NCBI RefSeq assembly: GCF_028288465.1
Contig: NZ_JAQBNR010000054.1
Span: 1-40,843, forward strand
DNA: 40,843 bases
Direction of reading: 5' to 3'
DNA from: Ferruginibacter sp.
GTDB lineage: Bacteria; Bacteroidota; Bacteroidia; Chitinophagales; Chitinophagaceae
Under the pieces are notes generated by a model. It was not told the origin of the DNA. It did no database searches and worked only from the letters and a program-made list of their open reading frames with translations. Positions 7,345 through 16,048 of this stretch are shown here, one piece after another (positions within the stretch are counted from its first letter, which is position 1; each line of letters opens with the position of its first letter). The position numbers and the translations under genes are program-made.

Positions 7345-7788
7345 TTAGAATTTTAATTCGGCTGGTTTCTGAGCTGCGTGCTGATGCTCTGCACCTGCGT
7401 ATACAAATAACTTTTTGTACATCTTGCGACCCAAACGATTTTTAGGCAACATCCCTTTGATTGCTCTTTCGATGATCACTTCTGGTCTGCGCTTCAACAG
7501 ATCTTTCGCTACTTCTTCCTTGCGGCCACCAGGGTAACCACTAAAGTTGTCATATACTTTTTCATCCATTTTATTGCCGGTCAGTTTAACCTTTTCGCAG
7601 TTAATTACAATTACATAATCTCCGCAATCAACGTGTGGAGTGTAATAAGCTTTGTTCTTACCACGAAGAACGGCTGCAATTTTAGAACACATGCGGCCAA
7701 CGGTTTGATTAGTACCATCTATTACATACCAGTTGTGTGTAACGGTAGCCTCGTTCGCATGTTTGGTGGTGAAATGTAGTTTACTCAT
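7345..7788 (-). CDS. rplM: 50S ribosomal protein uL13
   Basis: A large-subunit ribosomal protein and early assembly factor. The 147 residues show the family order: WYVIDGTNQTVGRMCSKIAA, LRGKNKAYYTPHVDCGDYV, INCEKVKLTGNK, then the YPGGRKE element, and AIKGMLPKNRLGRKM followed by a KLFVYAGAEHQHAAQKP tail. It is the first gene of the rplM-rpsI-rpsB-tsf-pyrH run on the minus strand. A promoter-like box lies at 7848-7855, and a hairpin in the leader (7811-7831) may serve autoregulation. Confidence 0.97.
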   Translation of the reverse strand: MSKLHFTTKHANEATVTHNWYVIDGTNQTVGRMCSKIAAVLRGKNKAYYTPHVDCGDYVIVINCEKVKLTGNKMDEKVYDNFSGYPGGRKEEVAKDLLKRRPEVIIERAIKGMLPKNRLGRKMYKKLFVYAGAEHQHAAQKPAELKF

Positions 7789-7810
7789 TTGTATTTATTT
7801 TTTAAGTGAT

Positions 7811-7831
7811 GCCTTCGCTATCCCGAAGGGC
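7811..7831 (-). promoter_or_regulatory. leader hairpin before rplM (candidate uL13 leader)
   Basis: In the rplM leader (minus strand) GCCCTTCG pairs with CGAAGGC around a 6-base loop GGATAG, with one bulged C. It lies 22 bases before the start codon and downstream of the promoter-like box. Ribosomal operons are often controlled by a product binding such a leader, so this is a candidate site for uL13. The plus strand shows a T run after it, but no plus-strand gene ends there. Confidence 0.4.
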
Positions 7832-7847
7832 TTTTTTTAATGGACGG

Positions 7848-7855
7848 CGAAGGTA
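7848..7855 (-). promoter_or_regulatory. probable -7 box of the rplM operon
   Basis: The minus strand reads TACCTTCG, one mismatch from TAnnTTTG, about 60 bases before the rplM ATG. This leaves room for the leader hairpin. No clear -33 box was found. Confidence 0.45.
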
Positions 7856-8325
7856 GGATGCAATATTTTAATTTCCTACTAATTATGGATGTATTTTTTA
7901 TCGAAGCTTTATAACTAACTGATTTACAATAAATATTTTGACCAGTTATTTTAATCATGATAAAGAATGAGGCTAGCTACTGCTGAATTTTGGTAACAGG
8001 TATGATCCTCCAGCCTCAGGAAGACATTTTTGACCGGCATCTTACAGGTTAGATGTATCAAAATATGTAGACATATTTTATATAGCTTATAACCCGTAAC
8101 GGTTTAGTTTCAAAATCAAATGAAAGGTATTTAACCATTGCAAGCGTTGACCGTTAATGCATTTTTTATTTCAGTTACAGGAGGAACTGGTAACCGCTTC
8201 CGGCCTTTTGCCGGCGATAAAAAAAGTGGTTACCAATATAAAAGTGTTGCTGTCCGATTTGAAAATTTCATACAACACTTTAAAAAAGCTTAATCATAAA
8301 ATATGCATCTCAATAAAATTATAAA
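7856..8325. other. gene-poor spacer between rplM and the starch locus
   Basis: About 470 bases without a convincing gene. One plus-strand frame is open from a TTG at 8138 to a stop at 8293 (51 codons, with TGGTGNRFRPFAGDKK). It has no ATG and may be a gene remnant or chance. GGTAACC and GGTTACC flank a CCGGC/GCCGG hairpin near 8190-8245, inside that frame. I see no promoter or RNA family I can name. Confidence 0.5.
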
Positions 8326-8349
8326 AGCCAGCTCAAAATTGAGCTGGCT
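8326..8349 (-). terminator. terminator of the sus operon
   Basis: AGCCAGCTC (8341-8349, minus strand) pairs with GAGCTGGCT (8326-8334) around a 6-base AT loop and is followed by TTTTATAATTTT on the minus strand. It lies just past the last sus gene. Confidence 0.8.
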
Positions 8350-8371
8350 GTAAAATTGTAATGTCTTTAAA

Positions 8372-10174
8372 TTATTGTTTGGTTACAGTGTACGTATTCC
8401 GGATAAAGTTTACAACGATTTTGTAATTACCAGCAACTGTTGGCCCTGGCGTATTAGATCCGGGAACTGCATTATCTGCCAGTAAAGCACCTCCGGTAAC
8501 CGAAGTACCGCCAAACTTGTGGTCCCAGTTACCATTCAATGGCAAGAACAGGTAAGCGCCGCTACCGGTTAAAGGTACTGTAAGTTCAAAGGTTGCATTA
8601 TCTGTTTGTGTAAATTGCTGTGATGGAGTAGGAACCGGATTAGACCAGGCTCCGGCGGTGGCATCTCCCACTATATATAAATTGTCGGGAACGGCTACGC
8701 CGGTATAAGGTGTAACAGTATAGGTGTTTGTTTGAAAGTTCACAATTATCTTGTAAAGTCCGGTTGTTGCAGGAGCGGGGGTATTACTACCGGGAACCGC
8801 ACCATCTGCCAGCAATGCACCGCCTGTTCCGCTTGTACCACCGAATTTATGATCCCAGTTTCCCGCAACAGGAACAAATACATATCCGTTACCGGCAGTA
8901 AGATTAACTATAATGCCATATGAAACAGCATCCAGCCGGGTAAATTGCTGCTTAGGTGCTAAACCAGGAGTATTATTCCAGGCTAATGCGGTAGCATCGC
9001 CGACAATATACAAATTAGCAGGAACTGCACCAGCATAAGGTGTAACTGTGTAAGTACCTGTCTGGAAGTTTACCACTATTTGATAAGTACCGCTGGTAGC
9101 CGGTGATGGAGTGTTTGAACCCGGAACTGCGTTATCAGCCAGTAAAGTACCGCCGGTAGCGCTGGTGCCACCAAATTTATGATCCCAGTTTCCCGCAACC
9201 GGTACAAATACATATCCTTTGCCAGCAGTAAGGTTCACTATAATACCATAAGAAACAGCATCCAGCCTTGTAAATTGTTGCGTTGGTGACAACCCTGCGT
9301 CATTGTTCCAGCCCAGTGCTGTAGCATCGCCGACAATATAAAAATTTTCAGGAATGGGAGTAAATGTGGTAATGTTGATTACGACAGGATCTGAATAAAC
9401 CAATGGGTTATCGTAGTTGGTACCCAAATAGCTAACCACCCTGAATTCAACATTTTTAGTAGACCCTCCAATTGCACCTGCAGCAATTGCTGCCGAATTC
9501 AAATCAGTTACTGTAAAGTCTGAAGTTAATGAACTGCCGTATTTTATAAGTTGTGGACTGGTAAAGTTACCGCCCACTGTATCCAGCTGAATTGCATAGT
9601 TAATAATATTAGCTCCATATGGACTTGACTTCCAGTTAAACGAAACCGCTTTACTGGTAGCATTGCTAACCAGCAATACCAATGAGCTTGATGAGGATGG
9701 AGTTAATTTTAAAGGAACCAGGTACGAGGTAATAGTTACTTTAATTACGTTAGACTTGAGCTGTTCATTATTATTGCCATAAGAAGAAGTAACCCTTATA
9801 TCAAAACTAAACGCCTTGCCTGCAGCAAATCCAAAATTTGCCAAAATATTATTGAGCTGCTGACCTGTAAAAGAAATACCAGGTTGGCCACTTACAATAC
9901 TGACTGTTTCTTTAGCAAAATTGCGGCCTGCAGAATCTATTTCAAGAATAAATTTTTGGGTAGCCGAATCAGTTGCATATTTCGGATTCGTCCAGGAAAA
10001 AGTGACAACAACTTTACTTGAATCGTTGGCCGTAGGAGCAATGGTTGTGGCAGAGCTGGTAAGTACCGGCGCCGCGCCATTGGCATAAAAAGGCAATGGG
10101 TCTACCTTCTTGCAGGATGAATACATTATTAACATACCCGTTGCAAGCAGCAGAAGTTTAAAAATATTTTTCAT
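8372..10174 (-). CDS. SusF-like surface lipoprotein with three binding modules
   Basis: Predicted starch-binding lipoprotein of the outer membrane (600 residues). A lipoprotein signal ends at Cys21 (MYSSC). Two SusE-type immunoglobulin-like domains follow at about 32-149 and 152-270. Three tandem carbohydrate-binding modules come next, at about 277-379, 387-489 and 498-600. Each begins with YIVGDAT and contains GNWDHKFGGTS and AVPGSNTP before a closing YTVT strand. Modules 1 and 2 are nearly identical, which points to recent duplication. The repeated Trp and aromatic positions fit starch contact, as in Bacteroides SusF. It is the last gene of the operon, before the terminator at 8326-8349. 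The SusF role is inferred from domain order and position. Confidence 0.8.
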   Translation of the reverse strand: MKNIFKLLLLATGMLIMYSSCKKVDPLPFYANGAAPVLTSSATTIAPTANDSSKVVVTFSWTNPKYATDSATQKFILEIDSAGRNFAKETVSIVSGQPGISFTGQQLNNILANFGFAAGKAFSFDIRVTSSYGNNNEQLKSNVIKVTITSYLVPLKLTPSSSSSLVLLVSNATSKAVSFNWKSSPYGANIINYAIQLDTVGGNFTSPQLIKYGSSLTSDFTVTDLNSAAIAAGAIGGSTKNVEFRVVSYLGTNYDNPLVYSDPVVINITTFTPIPENFYIVGDATALGWNNDAGLSPTQQFTRLDAVSYGIIVNLTAGKGYVFVPVAGNWDHKFGGTSATGGTLLADNAVPGSNTPSPATSGTYQIVVNFQTGTYTVTPYAGAVPANLYIVGDATALAWNNTPGLAPKQQFTRLDAVSYGIIVNLTAGNGYVFVPVAGNWDHKFGGTSGTGGALLADGAVPGSNTPAPATTGLYKIIVNFQTNTYTVTPYTGVAVPDNLYIVGDATAGAWSNPVPTPSQQFTQTDNATFELTVPLTGSGAYLFLPLNGNWDHKFGGTSVTGGALLADNAVPGSNTPGPTVAGNYKIVVNFIRNTYTVTKQ

Positions 10175-10219
10175 AATAAAATTATTTTAGAAATTATAAG
10201 CCTTGTTGGCTGGTTAGTT

Positions 10220-11059
10220 TTACAATTTGGTAACAGCATATTTTCCCCGCTGAAAATCAACAGAGATTTTATAGCTGCCTGCTGCCGCTGGTCCTGCAAA
10301 TCCGGGGTCTGAATCCTTCTTTTCAAAATCGCCGGCATCCCATGTCCCACCTGTTTTCATGTGATATTGCGTATCCCATTTACCTTGTTCCTGTATCAGT
10401 TTATAAGCGCCCCCACCTTTCATGGTTACAGTAAGTTCATATAGTGTAGCTGAAACCATCTTAAATTTCTGGCTCATATCATAGGGTGCAAGCAAAGGAT
10501 TTGCATACCCTGAAGCAGTTGCATCACCGGTAAGCCATAATGTACCATTTGTTGGAGTCTCCACTACAGGCGGGATAGCATAAGGAGTAACCTTGTATTT
10601 TAAAACATTGGAGTATAACCCTGCGGAGTTGTTGCCCAAAAAAGATTTTACCCTTAATTCTATGTTGTGTGAAACTCCCGGAGTCAGTACCAGCTGGTTC
10701 AACAGGTATCCGTTAAATTCTGATACTAAAAATGATTTACTTAAATCTTTACTTACCGAAACTGTTTGTTTGGAAGCGCTGGTGAAGTTGGCACCAGTAG
10801 TGTCTATTTCAACCTGGTAGCTTACATCCTGCGAACTAACGCCGGTGTTAAACATATAATTCGGATTTGTCCAGCTTAAATTCAGCGCTGCATTATCCTT
10901 GTTTGCAAAAGAAAGCGGAAGTGTACTTGCAGTAACCGAACTGCTTAATACAGGACTTGTACCGCCTTCAAAATAAACTTTATTTTCATCTTTTTTGCAG
11001 GCAGTAAACACCACAGCCAGCATAGAAAAGAGAAAGAATGATTTTACTATTTTTTTCAT
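10220..11059 (-). CDS. SusE-like surface lipoprotein
   Basis: An outer-membrane lipoprotein of 279 residues. The signal peptide ends at Cys21 (VFTAC), followed by KKDENK. Residues of about 34-158 form a SusE-type domain with LSWTNPNYMFN. A single module at about 172-279 (LWLTGDATASGY, then EQGKWDTQYHMKTGG and a YKISVDFQRGKYAVT end) is related to the triplicated modules of the next gene but diverged. The ATG at 11059 gives a clean lipoprotein signal; the frame runs upstream to 11191 without coding character. It lies 25 bases after susD and 45 bases before the SusF-like gene. It probably binds maltooligosaccharides at the cell surface. Confidence 0.8.
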   Translation of the reverse strand: MKKIVKSFFLFSMLAVVFTACKKDENKVYFEGGTSPVLSSSVTASTLPLSFANKDNAALNLSWTNPNYMFNTGVSSQDVSYQVEIDTTGANFTSASKQTVSVSKDLSKSFLVSEFNGYLLNQLVLTPGVSHNIELRVKSFLGNNSAGLYSNVLKYKVTPYAIPPVVETPTNGTLWLTGDATASGYANPLLAPYDMSQKFKMVSATLYELTVTMKGGGAYKLIQEQGKWDTQYHMKTGGTWDAGDFEKKDSDPGFAGPAAAGSYKISVDFQRGKYAVTKL

Positions 11060-11084
11060 TTTTTTTGATTTTAGCAGTGAGTGA

Positions 11085-12704
11085 TTAATACCCCGGATTT
11101 TGGGTGAGGTTAGAATTAGCTGATAAGACAGTAGCAGGTATTGGGAACAAATTATATTTTGCATCCACCGCGGTACCGGAAGCAACGCCACCTTTCCATG
11201 GCCATAAATAAGTACCGGAAGTCAGTAACCCGAACCTGATTAAATCGGTACGGCGATGACCTTCCCAATACAATTCACGTCCCCGCTCATCCAATATTAA
11301 CTGGGTGGTTAAATCACCTGTGGTCAGTTGACCTGCTGCTGTTCCTCCGTAAGCCCTGGCCCTCAATAAATTCAGATAAGTCAATGCGGCTGTTTTATCG
11401 CCACCTGCACCGCCGCGAAGGGTTGCTTCTGCGTAGATCAGGTACATTTCAGGTAAACGGAAAACAGGAAAATCGATGTCTGCAAAATAACCTGTAGGGT
11501 CATTCACTTTGGCACCATCTGATCTTTTATTTACAAACTTAACAACATGTGGCCCCTGGTCAAAATTGCTGATATCGGCTATAGCCAGCTGGGCTGAACC
11601 GGTGCCATATTTTGAAGTGGTAAACATGGCCCTTGTATCAGAAGCACCTGTTTTATCAGCAAACAAATTTACCAGGCCGGATGTAGCTCTGTAGCCATAC
11701 CATCCTCCACCTGTAACTCCATAATCAGAAGTAGCTTCATCACCTGATGCGGCGTGTGCTATAAAGGTTGTGTTACCATAACCCTGTGTATGTAAACCAT
11801 CAATAGGCACCGCAAAAATGAATTCATTTTTTTGCTTGTCATTGTCAGCCATAAATAATTTTGCATAGCTGGATTGTAATGCATATCCGCCGCCAATTAC
11901 TTTGGATGCATAAAAAATTGCACTGTCATAATGGGGCGTACCAGTATACACTTCTGCATTTAAGTAAACACGGGCAAGTAAAGCCCATGCAGCGCCCTGA
12001 TCAACTCTGCCGTATTCAATGGTTTTAACAGGAGCCAGGTCAGCATCAATTGCTTTTAATTCACCTGTAATATATTTGAACAAATCAGCTCTTTTTATTT
12101 CCGCTGGCAATGGTCCGCCAACAACATCTGCTTCTGTTACAAAAGTAGAGTTGCCAAACAAGTCCATCATCAGCCAGTAATTAAACGCTCTTAAAAATCT
12201 AACTTCCGCCCTGGTGCTTTTAATGCTGGTAGCGTCTGCGCCGGTAATGCCATTGGCAGCCACCGCTTCATCGGTGGAGTAGCGCAGGTATTCATTTGCC
12301 AAAGTAATATTGTACATCGGCCTGGCGTACATTCCTTTTAAAAACGGGTCAGCGCTGGTGAATGATAAATTGTGATAATCGTGTATGGTCTGGTCATTCC
12401 AGGCTACTACGGCTTCATCAGTTGGTAGTTCCTCGCAGTTGAAATATGGACGTATAAAAGCGATTTGTGAACCTTCATCCAGGTTACCGCTGATATCCGG
12501 TTGACCGGCAGGTCCCTGGTTACCGCCGGAAGCAAGTCCTCCATAAATTTTAGCCAGTACACTTTTATATCCTGCTGGTGTGGAATAAACTTTATCCGGT
12601 GTAAGATCATTTGTTGGATTTAAGTCCAACTTTTTTGCGCAGGATGTTACAGCCGCAACCGCAACAAACACAACAACTATTTTTTTAAATGTTTTACTTA
12701 TCAT
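11085..12704 (-). CDS. susD: SusD/RagB family nutrient-binding lipoprotein
   Basis: The surface lid that binds glycan and delivers it to the SusC channel. The 539 residues start with a lipoprotein signal ending VTSC, then the typical LDLNPTNDLTPDKVYS of mature SusD proteins. The helical TPR-like region includes STRAEVRFLRAFNYWLMMDLFG and ALLARVYLNAEVY. The C-terminal block holds FPVFRLPEMYLIYAEATLR, LLRARAYG, ILDERGRELYWEGHRRTDLIRFG and a closing NLTQNPGY. All of these are SusD hallmarks. The ATG at 12704 is chosen because an upstream in-frame start (12734) overlaps susC and lengthens the signal peptide without need. It lies 19 bases after susC. Starch as ligand is inferred from the amylase and the SusE/F-like partners. 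Confidence 0.93.
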   Translation of the reverse strand: MISKTFKKIVVVFVAVAAVTSCAKKLDLNPTNDLTPDKVYSTPAGYKSVLAKIYGGLASGGNQGPAGQPDISGNLDEGSQIAFIRPYFNCEELPTDEAVVAWNDQTIHDYHNLSFTSADPFLKGMYARPMYNITLANEYLRYSTDEAVAANGITGADATSIKSTRAEVRFLRAFNYWLMMDLFGNSTFVTEADVVGGPLPAEIKRADLFKYITGELKAIDADLAPVKTIEYGRVDQGAAWALLARVYLNAEVYTGTPHYDSAIFYASKVIGGGYALQSSYAKLFMADNDKQKNEFIFAVPIDGLHTQGYGNTTFIAHAASGDEATSDYGVTGGGWYGYRATSGLVNLFADKTGASDTRAMFTTSKYGTGSAQLAIADISNFDQGPHVVKFVNKRSDGAKVNDPTGYFADIDFPVFRLPEMYLIYAEATLRGGAGGDKTAALTYLNLLRARAYGGTAAGQLTTGDLTTQLILDERGRELYWEGHRRTDLIRFGLLTSGTYLWPWKGGVASGTAVDAKYNLFPIPATVLSANSNLTQNPGY

Positions 12705-12723
12705 AAAAAATATTTTTATCAAA

Positions 12724-15717
12724 TTAGAAATCAAGATTGCAACCCAATGAGAAAATACGTGGCCGTGGATAGATATTATTATCTACTCCATGAGGATCAG
12801 AATTTTCCGGATCAAGTCCTGAATACTTTGTAATTACAAACACATTCTGAACGCTGGCGTTTACCCTTAAAGAAACTTTGTTGCCGAATACCTTACCGGC
12901 ATTAAAACCAATATTGATATTATCCAACCGTAAATACGAAGCATTCTCAATATAATAATCAGTCAGGTACTGGTTATTTATAAAACCTGTTGACAGGTAA
13001 TTTGTTCCTGCATTGCCTATGAAGTTGATAGGATTTTTTATAGAACGCAGCACCCCGCTGTTGGAGTTGAAGTTGTTATACAGGTAGTTGCCAAAAGCGC
13101 CGTGTGCGGCCAGGCCAAGCACCCATTTGTTGTACATTAATTGTGTGCTAAGCCCTAACAAGAAATCTGGTGCCGGCTTTTTATAATAATACTGATCTTT
13201 TGCATCTACAGCACCATCCCTGTTTCTGTCCTCATATAATCCTTCAATCAATTTGCTGGTTTTGCTATCGTACACCTGCTGGTAAACATTAAAGGTAAAA
13301 GGTGCATATCCTACGTCAAATATGCCAATCTGGTTACCGGTACCACCACTGATACCACTCTGGGGTATTGCTTTTGACGGACCCAGGTTGGTAATTTTAT
13401 CTTCGTTATAAGCCACGTTAAATCCAAAATCCCAGGTAACGTTTTTTGTTTTTACAGGTGTAGTATTTAATACAAACTCAACGCCTTTGCTTTCCAGGTT
13501 ACCAATATTGGTTACGATAGAAATATCAAAATTGCGGCCTGCAGCCTGTGGTACAGCACCTAATAAATCTTTTGTTTTCTTTTGATAAACTTCCACTGAC
13601 CCTGAAATACGGTTGTTTAAAAATCCGAAATCAAGACCGAGGTTGGAAGTAGTTGTTGTTTCCCATTTAATATTGGGATCGTATGCACCCGGACGGAGGT
13701 AGCTGATAAATGCATTTCCAAATTGGTATTGTGCAGAAGAATTACTTACTGAATAAACTGGCAGGTATGGATACAATGGATTAAAGCTGCCACCTGTTCC
13801 GCTGATATCCTGCTGACCGGTTACACCCCAGCTTCCACGCAATTTTAATTCACTTAATAAACGGGTATTTTTAAAGAAATCTTCTTTCAGTTTCCAGGCA
13901 GCTGATACAGCAGGGAAATAACCTACACGGGTAGCAGGTGAAAATTTTGAACTTGCATCCCTGCGGACTGAAGCTGTTAAATAGTACTTATTGTCATAAG
14001 AATAATTCATGCGGCCCAAATAAGATTCCAGCCTGTACTCTGGTTTGTCAGTAGCAAACGTTGGAACACTGTTGGCAATTACTACTCCATTTTGTCCGTA
14101 GCTGGCATAATTAGATACGTTGGTTAAAAAATCCTGGTAACCATGCAATGCCAGCACGTCTATTTTGCTTTTAATGCTTTTGATATCTTTTGTATAGAAC
14201 AGGGAAACTTCGGCCAGTTTATTTTGCTTGCCTTGTTTGTAGTAAGCATACCGGCCAGCTGTTTTATAGTCGGTCGCCATGATAGAATCCCGGTTGTCGT
14301 GTCCGCTGCCATTCGCATTATCCAAACCCAAGTTGGCCTGCAAATGCAGATCAGGAAAGAAATGTAATTTATAATCAAGCTGCACATTACCAATAATTCT
14401 GTTGGCAGTAGACGTGTTATGTCTTAACTCCAGCAAAGCAAGCGGGTTACGTGTTGACAAATCAATTGGTAATGTTGTACCTGGCTGCAACCACTCATAA
14501 TAGCCACCCCATTTGCCATTGTGTGTAGCATCGTAAACTGGTTGAGTAGGATCAAATGCTGCCGCAGAACCTACAGCTCCCTGGTCTGCAAAACGGTTAC
14601 TGGTAGAAGAGTATTTAACATTCAGGTTGATAGAAAGATGATCATCCAAAAATTTAGGTGATAAATTTAAAGCAGTAGAATAACGGTTAAAATGATCTGT
14701 TTTTAAAATTCCGTCCTGGTTCAAATAACCTCCCGAAATGCGGAAAGGGATATTACCAATTGCTCCACTTGCACTCAGGTTATTATCATTTCCGATTGCT
14801 GTTTGAAAAATCTGATCCTGCCAGTCAGTATTGGCGCTGCCTAATAAACTTTTATAGGTATTATTTCCGGAAGTCATTGCATCCGTGTTGATAATAGTCC
14901 TGATTTGATCAGCAGTTAATACACTTACTTTTTTAGCTACTGCACCTGCAGACAATTGCGTATTAAAATTGAATTTGATTTTTCCTTTTAAGCCTTTCTT
15001 AGTAGTAATAAGAATTACACCATTTGATGCCCTTGAACCGTACAATGAAGTTGCAGATGCATCTTTCAAAACACTCATTGATTCAATGTCATTCGGGTTA
15101 ATAGTATTAAGTAAATTAGCTGAACCAGGTAAGTTATTGTTATCCACCGGTACCCCATCAATTACAATCAAAGGATCATTGCTTGCACTGATAGAAGATC
15201 CGCCGCGGATGCGGATAGTACTTCCACCACCGGCAGCACCACCTCCTGTTGTAATTTGCAAACCGGCTACTTTTCCCTGCAACAATTGTTCGGAGGAAGC
15301 AATAGCACCTTTTTGAAAATCTTTGGAAGAAATAGAAGTGATTGCACTTGTCAAATCACTTTTTTTACGTGTGCCGTAAGCTACCACAACAAGGTCACTT
15401 AACTGCTGACTTGAAGTAACGAGGCTTACATTCATTGTTGCGCCATTTACCGCTATTTCCTGGCGGCCAAAACCAACTGAGGTAAAAACAAGCGTTGAAC
15501 CGTAGGCCACGGTTAATTTGTAAGTACCGTCAGCGGCGGTTTGTGTGGAACGCTGTGTACCCTTCACTGTTACGGTTGCGCCGCCAACAGGGCTGCCGTC
15601 TTTTGAATCAGTAATTTTTCCGGTAACAACACTTTGTGCCATAGCCGCTGCGGAAAGCAGCAATACGGCAAGCGTCATTGAAAAAAACCTGAAACATGTT
15701 TTCATGCTCTTTTTCAT
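12724..15717 (-). CDS. susC: SusC/RagA family TonB-linked outer-membrane transporter
   Basis: The TonB-dependent channel that pulls oligosaccharides across the outer membrane (997 residues). In order: a signal peptide ending in AMAQ, a carboxypeptidase-like regulatory domain at about 30-115 (VVTGKITDSKDGSPVGGATV), the TonB-interacting linker (VVVAYGTRKKSDLT), the plug with the SusC signature LYGSRASNGVILITTKKG, and a 22-strand-type barrel to the final Phe (SLGCNLDF). I chose the ATG at 15717 (MKKSMKTC); ATG codons at 15723 and 15705 are alternatives. It is the first gene of susC-susD-susE-susF. Three copies of a palindrome lie 164-228 bases upstream, which suggests control by the neighbouring Nudix-type regulator. 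Confidence 0.95.
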   Translation of the reverse strand: MKKSMKTCFRFFSMTLAVLLLSAAAMAQSVVTGKITDSKDGSPVGGATVTVKGTQRSTQTAADGTYKLTVAYGSTLVFTSVGFGRQEIAVNGATMNVSLVTSSQQLSDLVVVAYGTRKKSDLTSAITSISSKDFQKGAIASSEQLLQGKVAGLQITTGGGAAGGGSTIRIRGGSSISASNDPLIVIDGVPVDNNNLPGSANLLNTINPNDIESMSVLKDASATSLYGSRASNGVILITTKKGLKGKIKFNFNTQLSAGAVAKKVSVLTADQIRTIINTDAMTSGNNTYKSLLGSANTDWQDQIFQTAIGNDNNLSASGAIGNIPFRISGGYLNQDGILKTDHFNRYSTALNLSPKFLDDHLSINLNVKYSSTSNRFADQGAVGSAAAFDPTQPVYDATHNGKWGGYYEWLQPGTTLPIDLSTRNPLALLELRHNTSTANRIIGNVQLDYKLHFFPDLHLQANLGLDNANGSGHDNRDSIMATDYKTAGRYAYYKQGKQNKLAEVSLFYTKDIKSIKSKIDVLALHGYQDFLTNVSNYASYGQNGVVIANSVPTFATDKPEYRLESYLGRMNYSYDNKYYLTASVRRDASSKFSPATRVGYFPAVSAAWKLKEDFFKNTRLLSELKLRGSWGVTGQQDISGTGGSFNPLYPYLPVYSVSNSSAQYQFGNAFISYLRPGAYDPNIKWETTTTSNLGLDFGFLNNRISGSVEVYQKKTKDLLGAVPQAAGRNFDISIVTNIGNLESKGVEFVLNTTPVKTKNVTWDFGFNVAYNEDKITNLGPSKAIPQSGISGGTGNQIGIFDVGYAPFTFNVYQQVYDSKTSKLIEGLYEDRNRDGAVDAKDQYYYKKPAPDFLLGLSTQLMYNKWVLGLAAHGAFGNYLYNNFNSNSGVLRSIKNPINFIGNAGTNYLSTGFINNQYLTDYYIENASYLRLDNINIGFNAGKVFGNKVSLRVNASVQNVFVITKYSGLDPENSDPHGVDNNIYPRPRIFSLGCNLDF

Positions 15718-15880
15718 ATGCATAATTTTTCTTTTTGATGGCAGAAGAAATGCAGGCAAAATGTTGTGGAGGGGAAGATGAACTCATCCGGGGAAGGGTG
15801 AACAGATATTCTCAGTTGCAAACAGTTTGTGGTATTTCATAAAGCAGCCATTCGTTAATAAAGCTGGTTAAATTTTTGTA

Positions 15881-15945
15881 TGTGTATTTTTTACACAATA
15901 GTAATGTGTATTTTTTACATTATTACAATGTGTATATATTACACA
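15881..15945. promoter_or_regulatory. three-copy operator array upstream of susC
   Basis: Three 17-base palindromes TGTGTA-N5-TACACA stand at 15881-15897 (perfect), 15905-15921 (last three bases ATT) and 15929-15945 (perfect). Starts are exactly 24 bases apart, a little over two helical turns. A fourth copy lies before the amylase gene. This is a strong candidate for cooperative binding by the NrtR-like regulator encoded next door. A half-site-like TGTGTG at 15960 is not counted. Confidence 0.75.
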
Positions 15946-16048
15946 AATCTAGACCGTTTTGTGTGAATTAACGCTGCTTTTAGAAAAAAAATTATTACAG
16001 AGTTGGTGCTGATAGTAAACCTGAGAAGAAATTACGTGGGCGGCCGGG

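Noticed and set aside
7811..7840. Hairpin plus T run read as a plus-strand terminator.
   Set aside because: No plus-strand gene ends nearby; the hairpin fits better as part of the rplM leader on the other strand.
8190..8245. GGTAACC/GGTTACC around a CCGGC/GCCGG hairpin as a riboswitch.
   Set aside because: No known aptamer motif, and the sus operon reads away from it on the other strand.
15960..15970. A TGTGTG half-site just beyond the susC operator array.
   Set aside because: It breaks the 24-base phasing (31 bases from the third copy) and has no matching right half.
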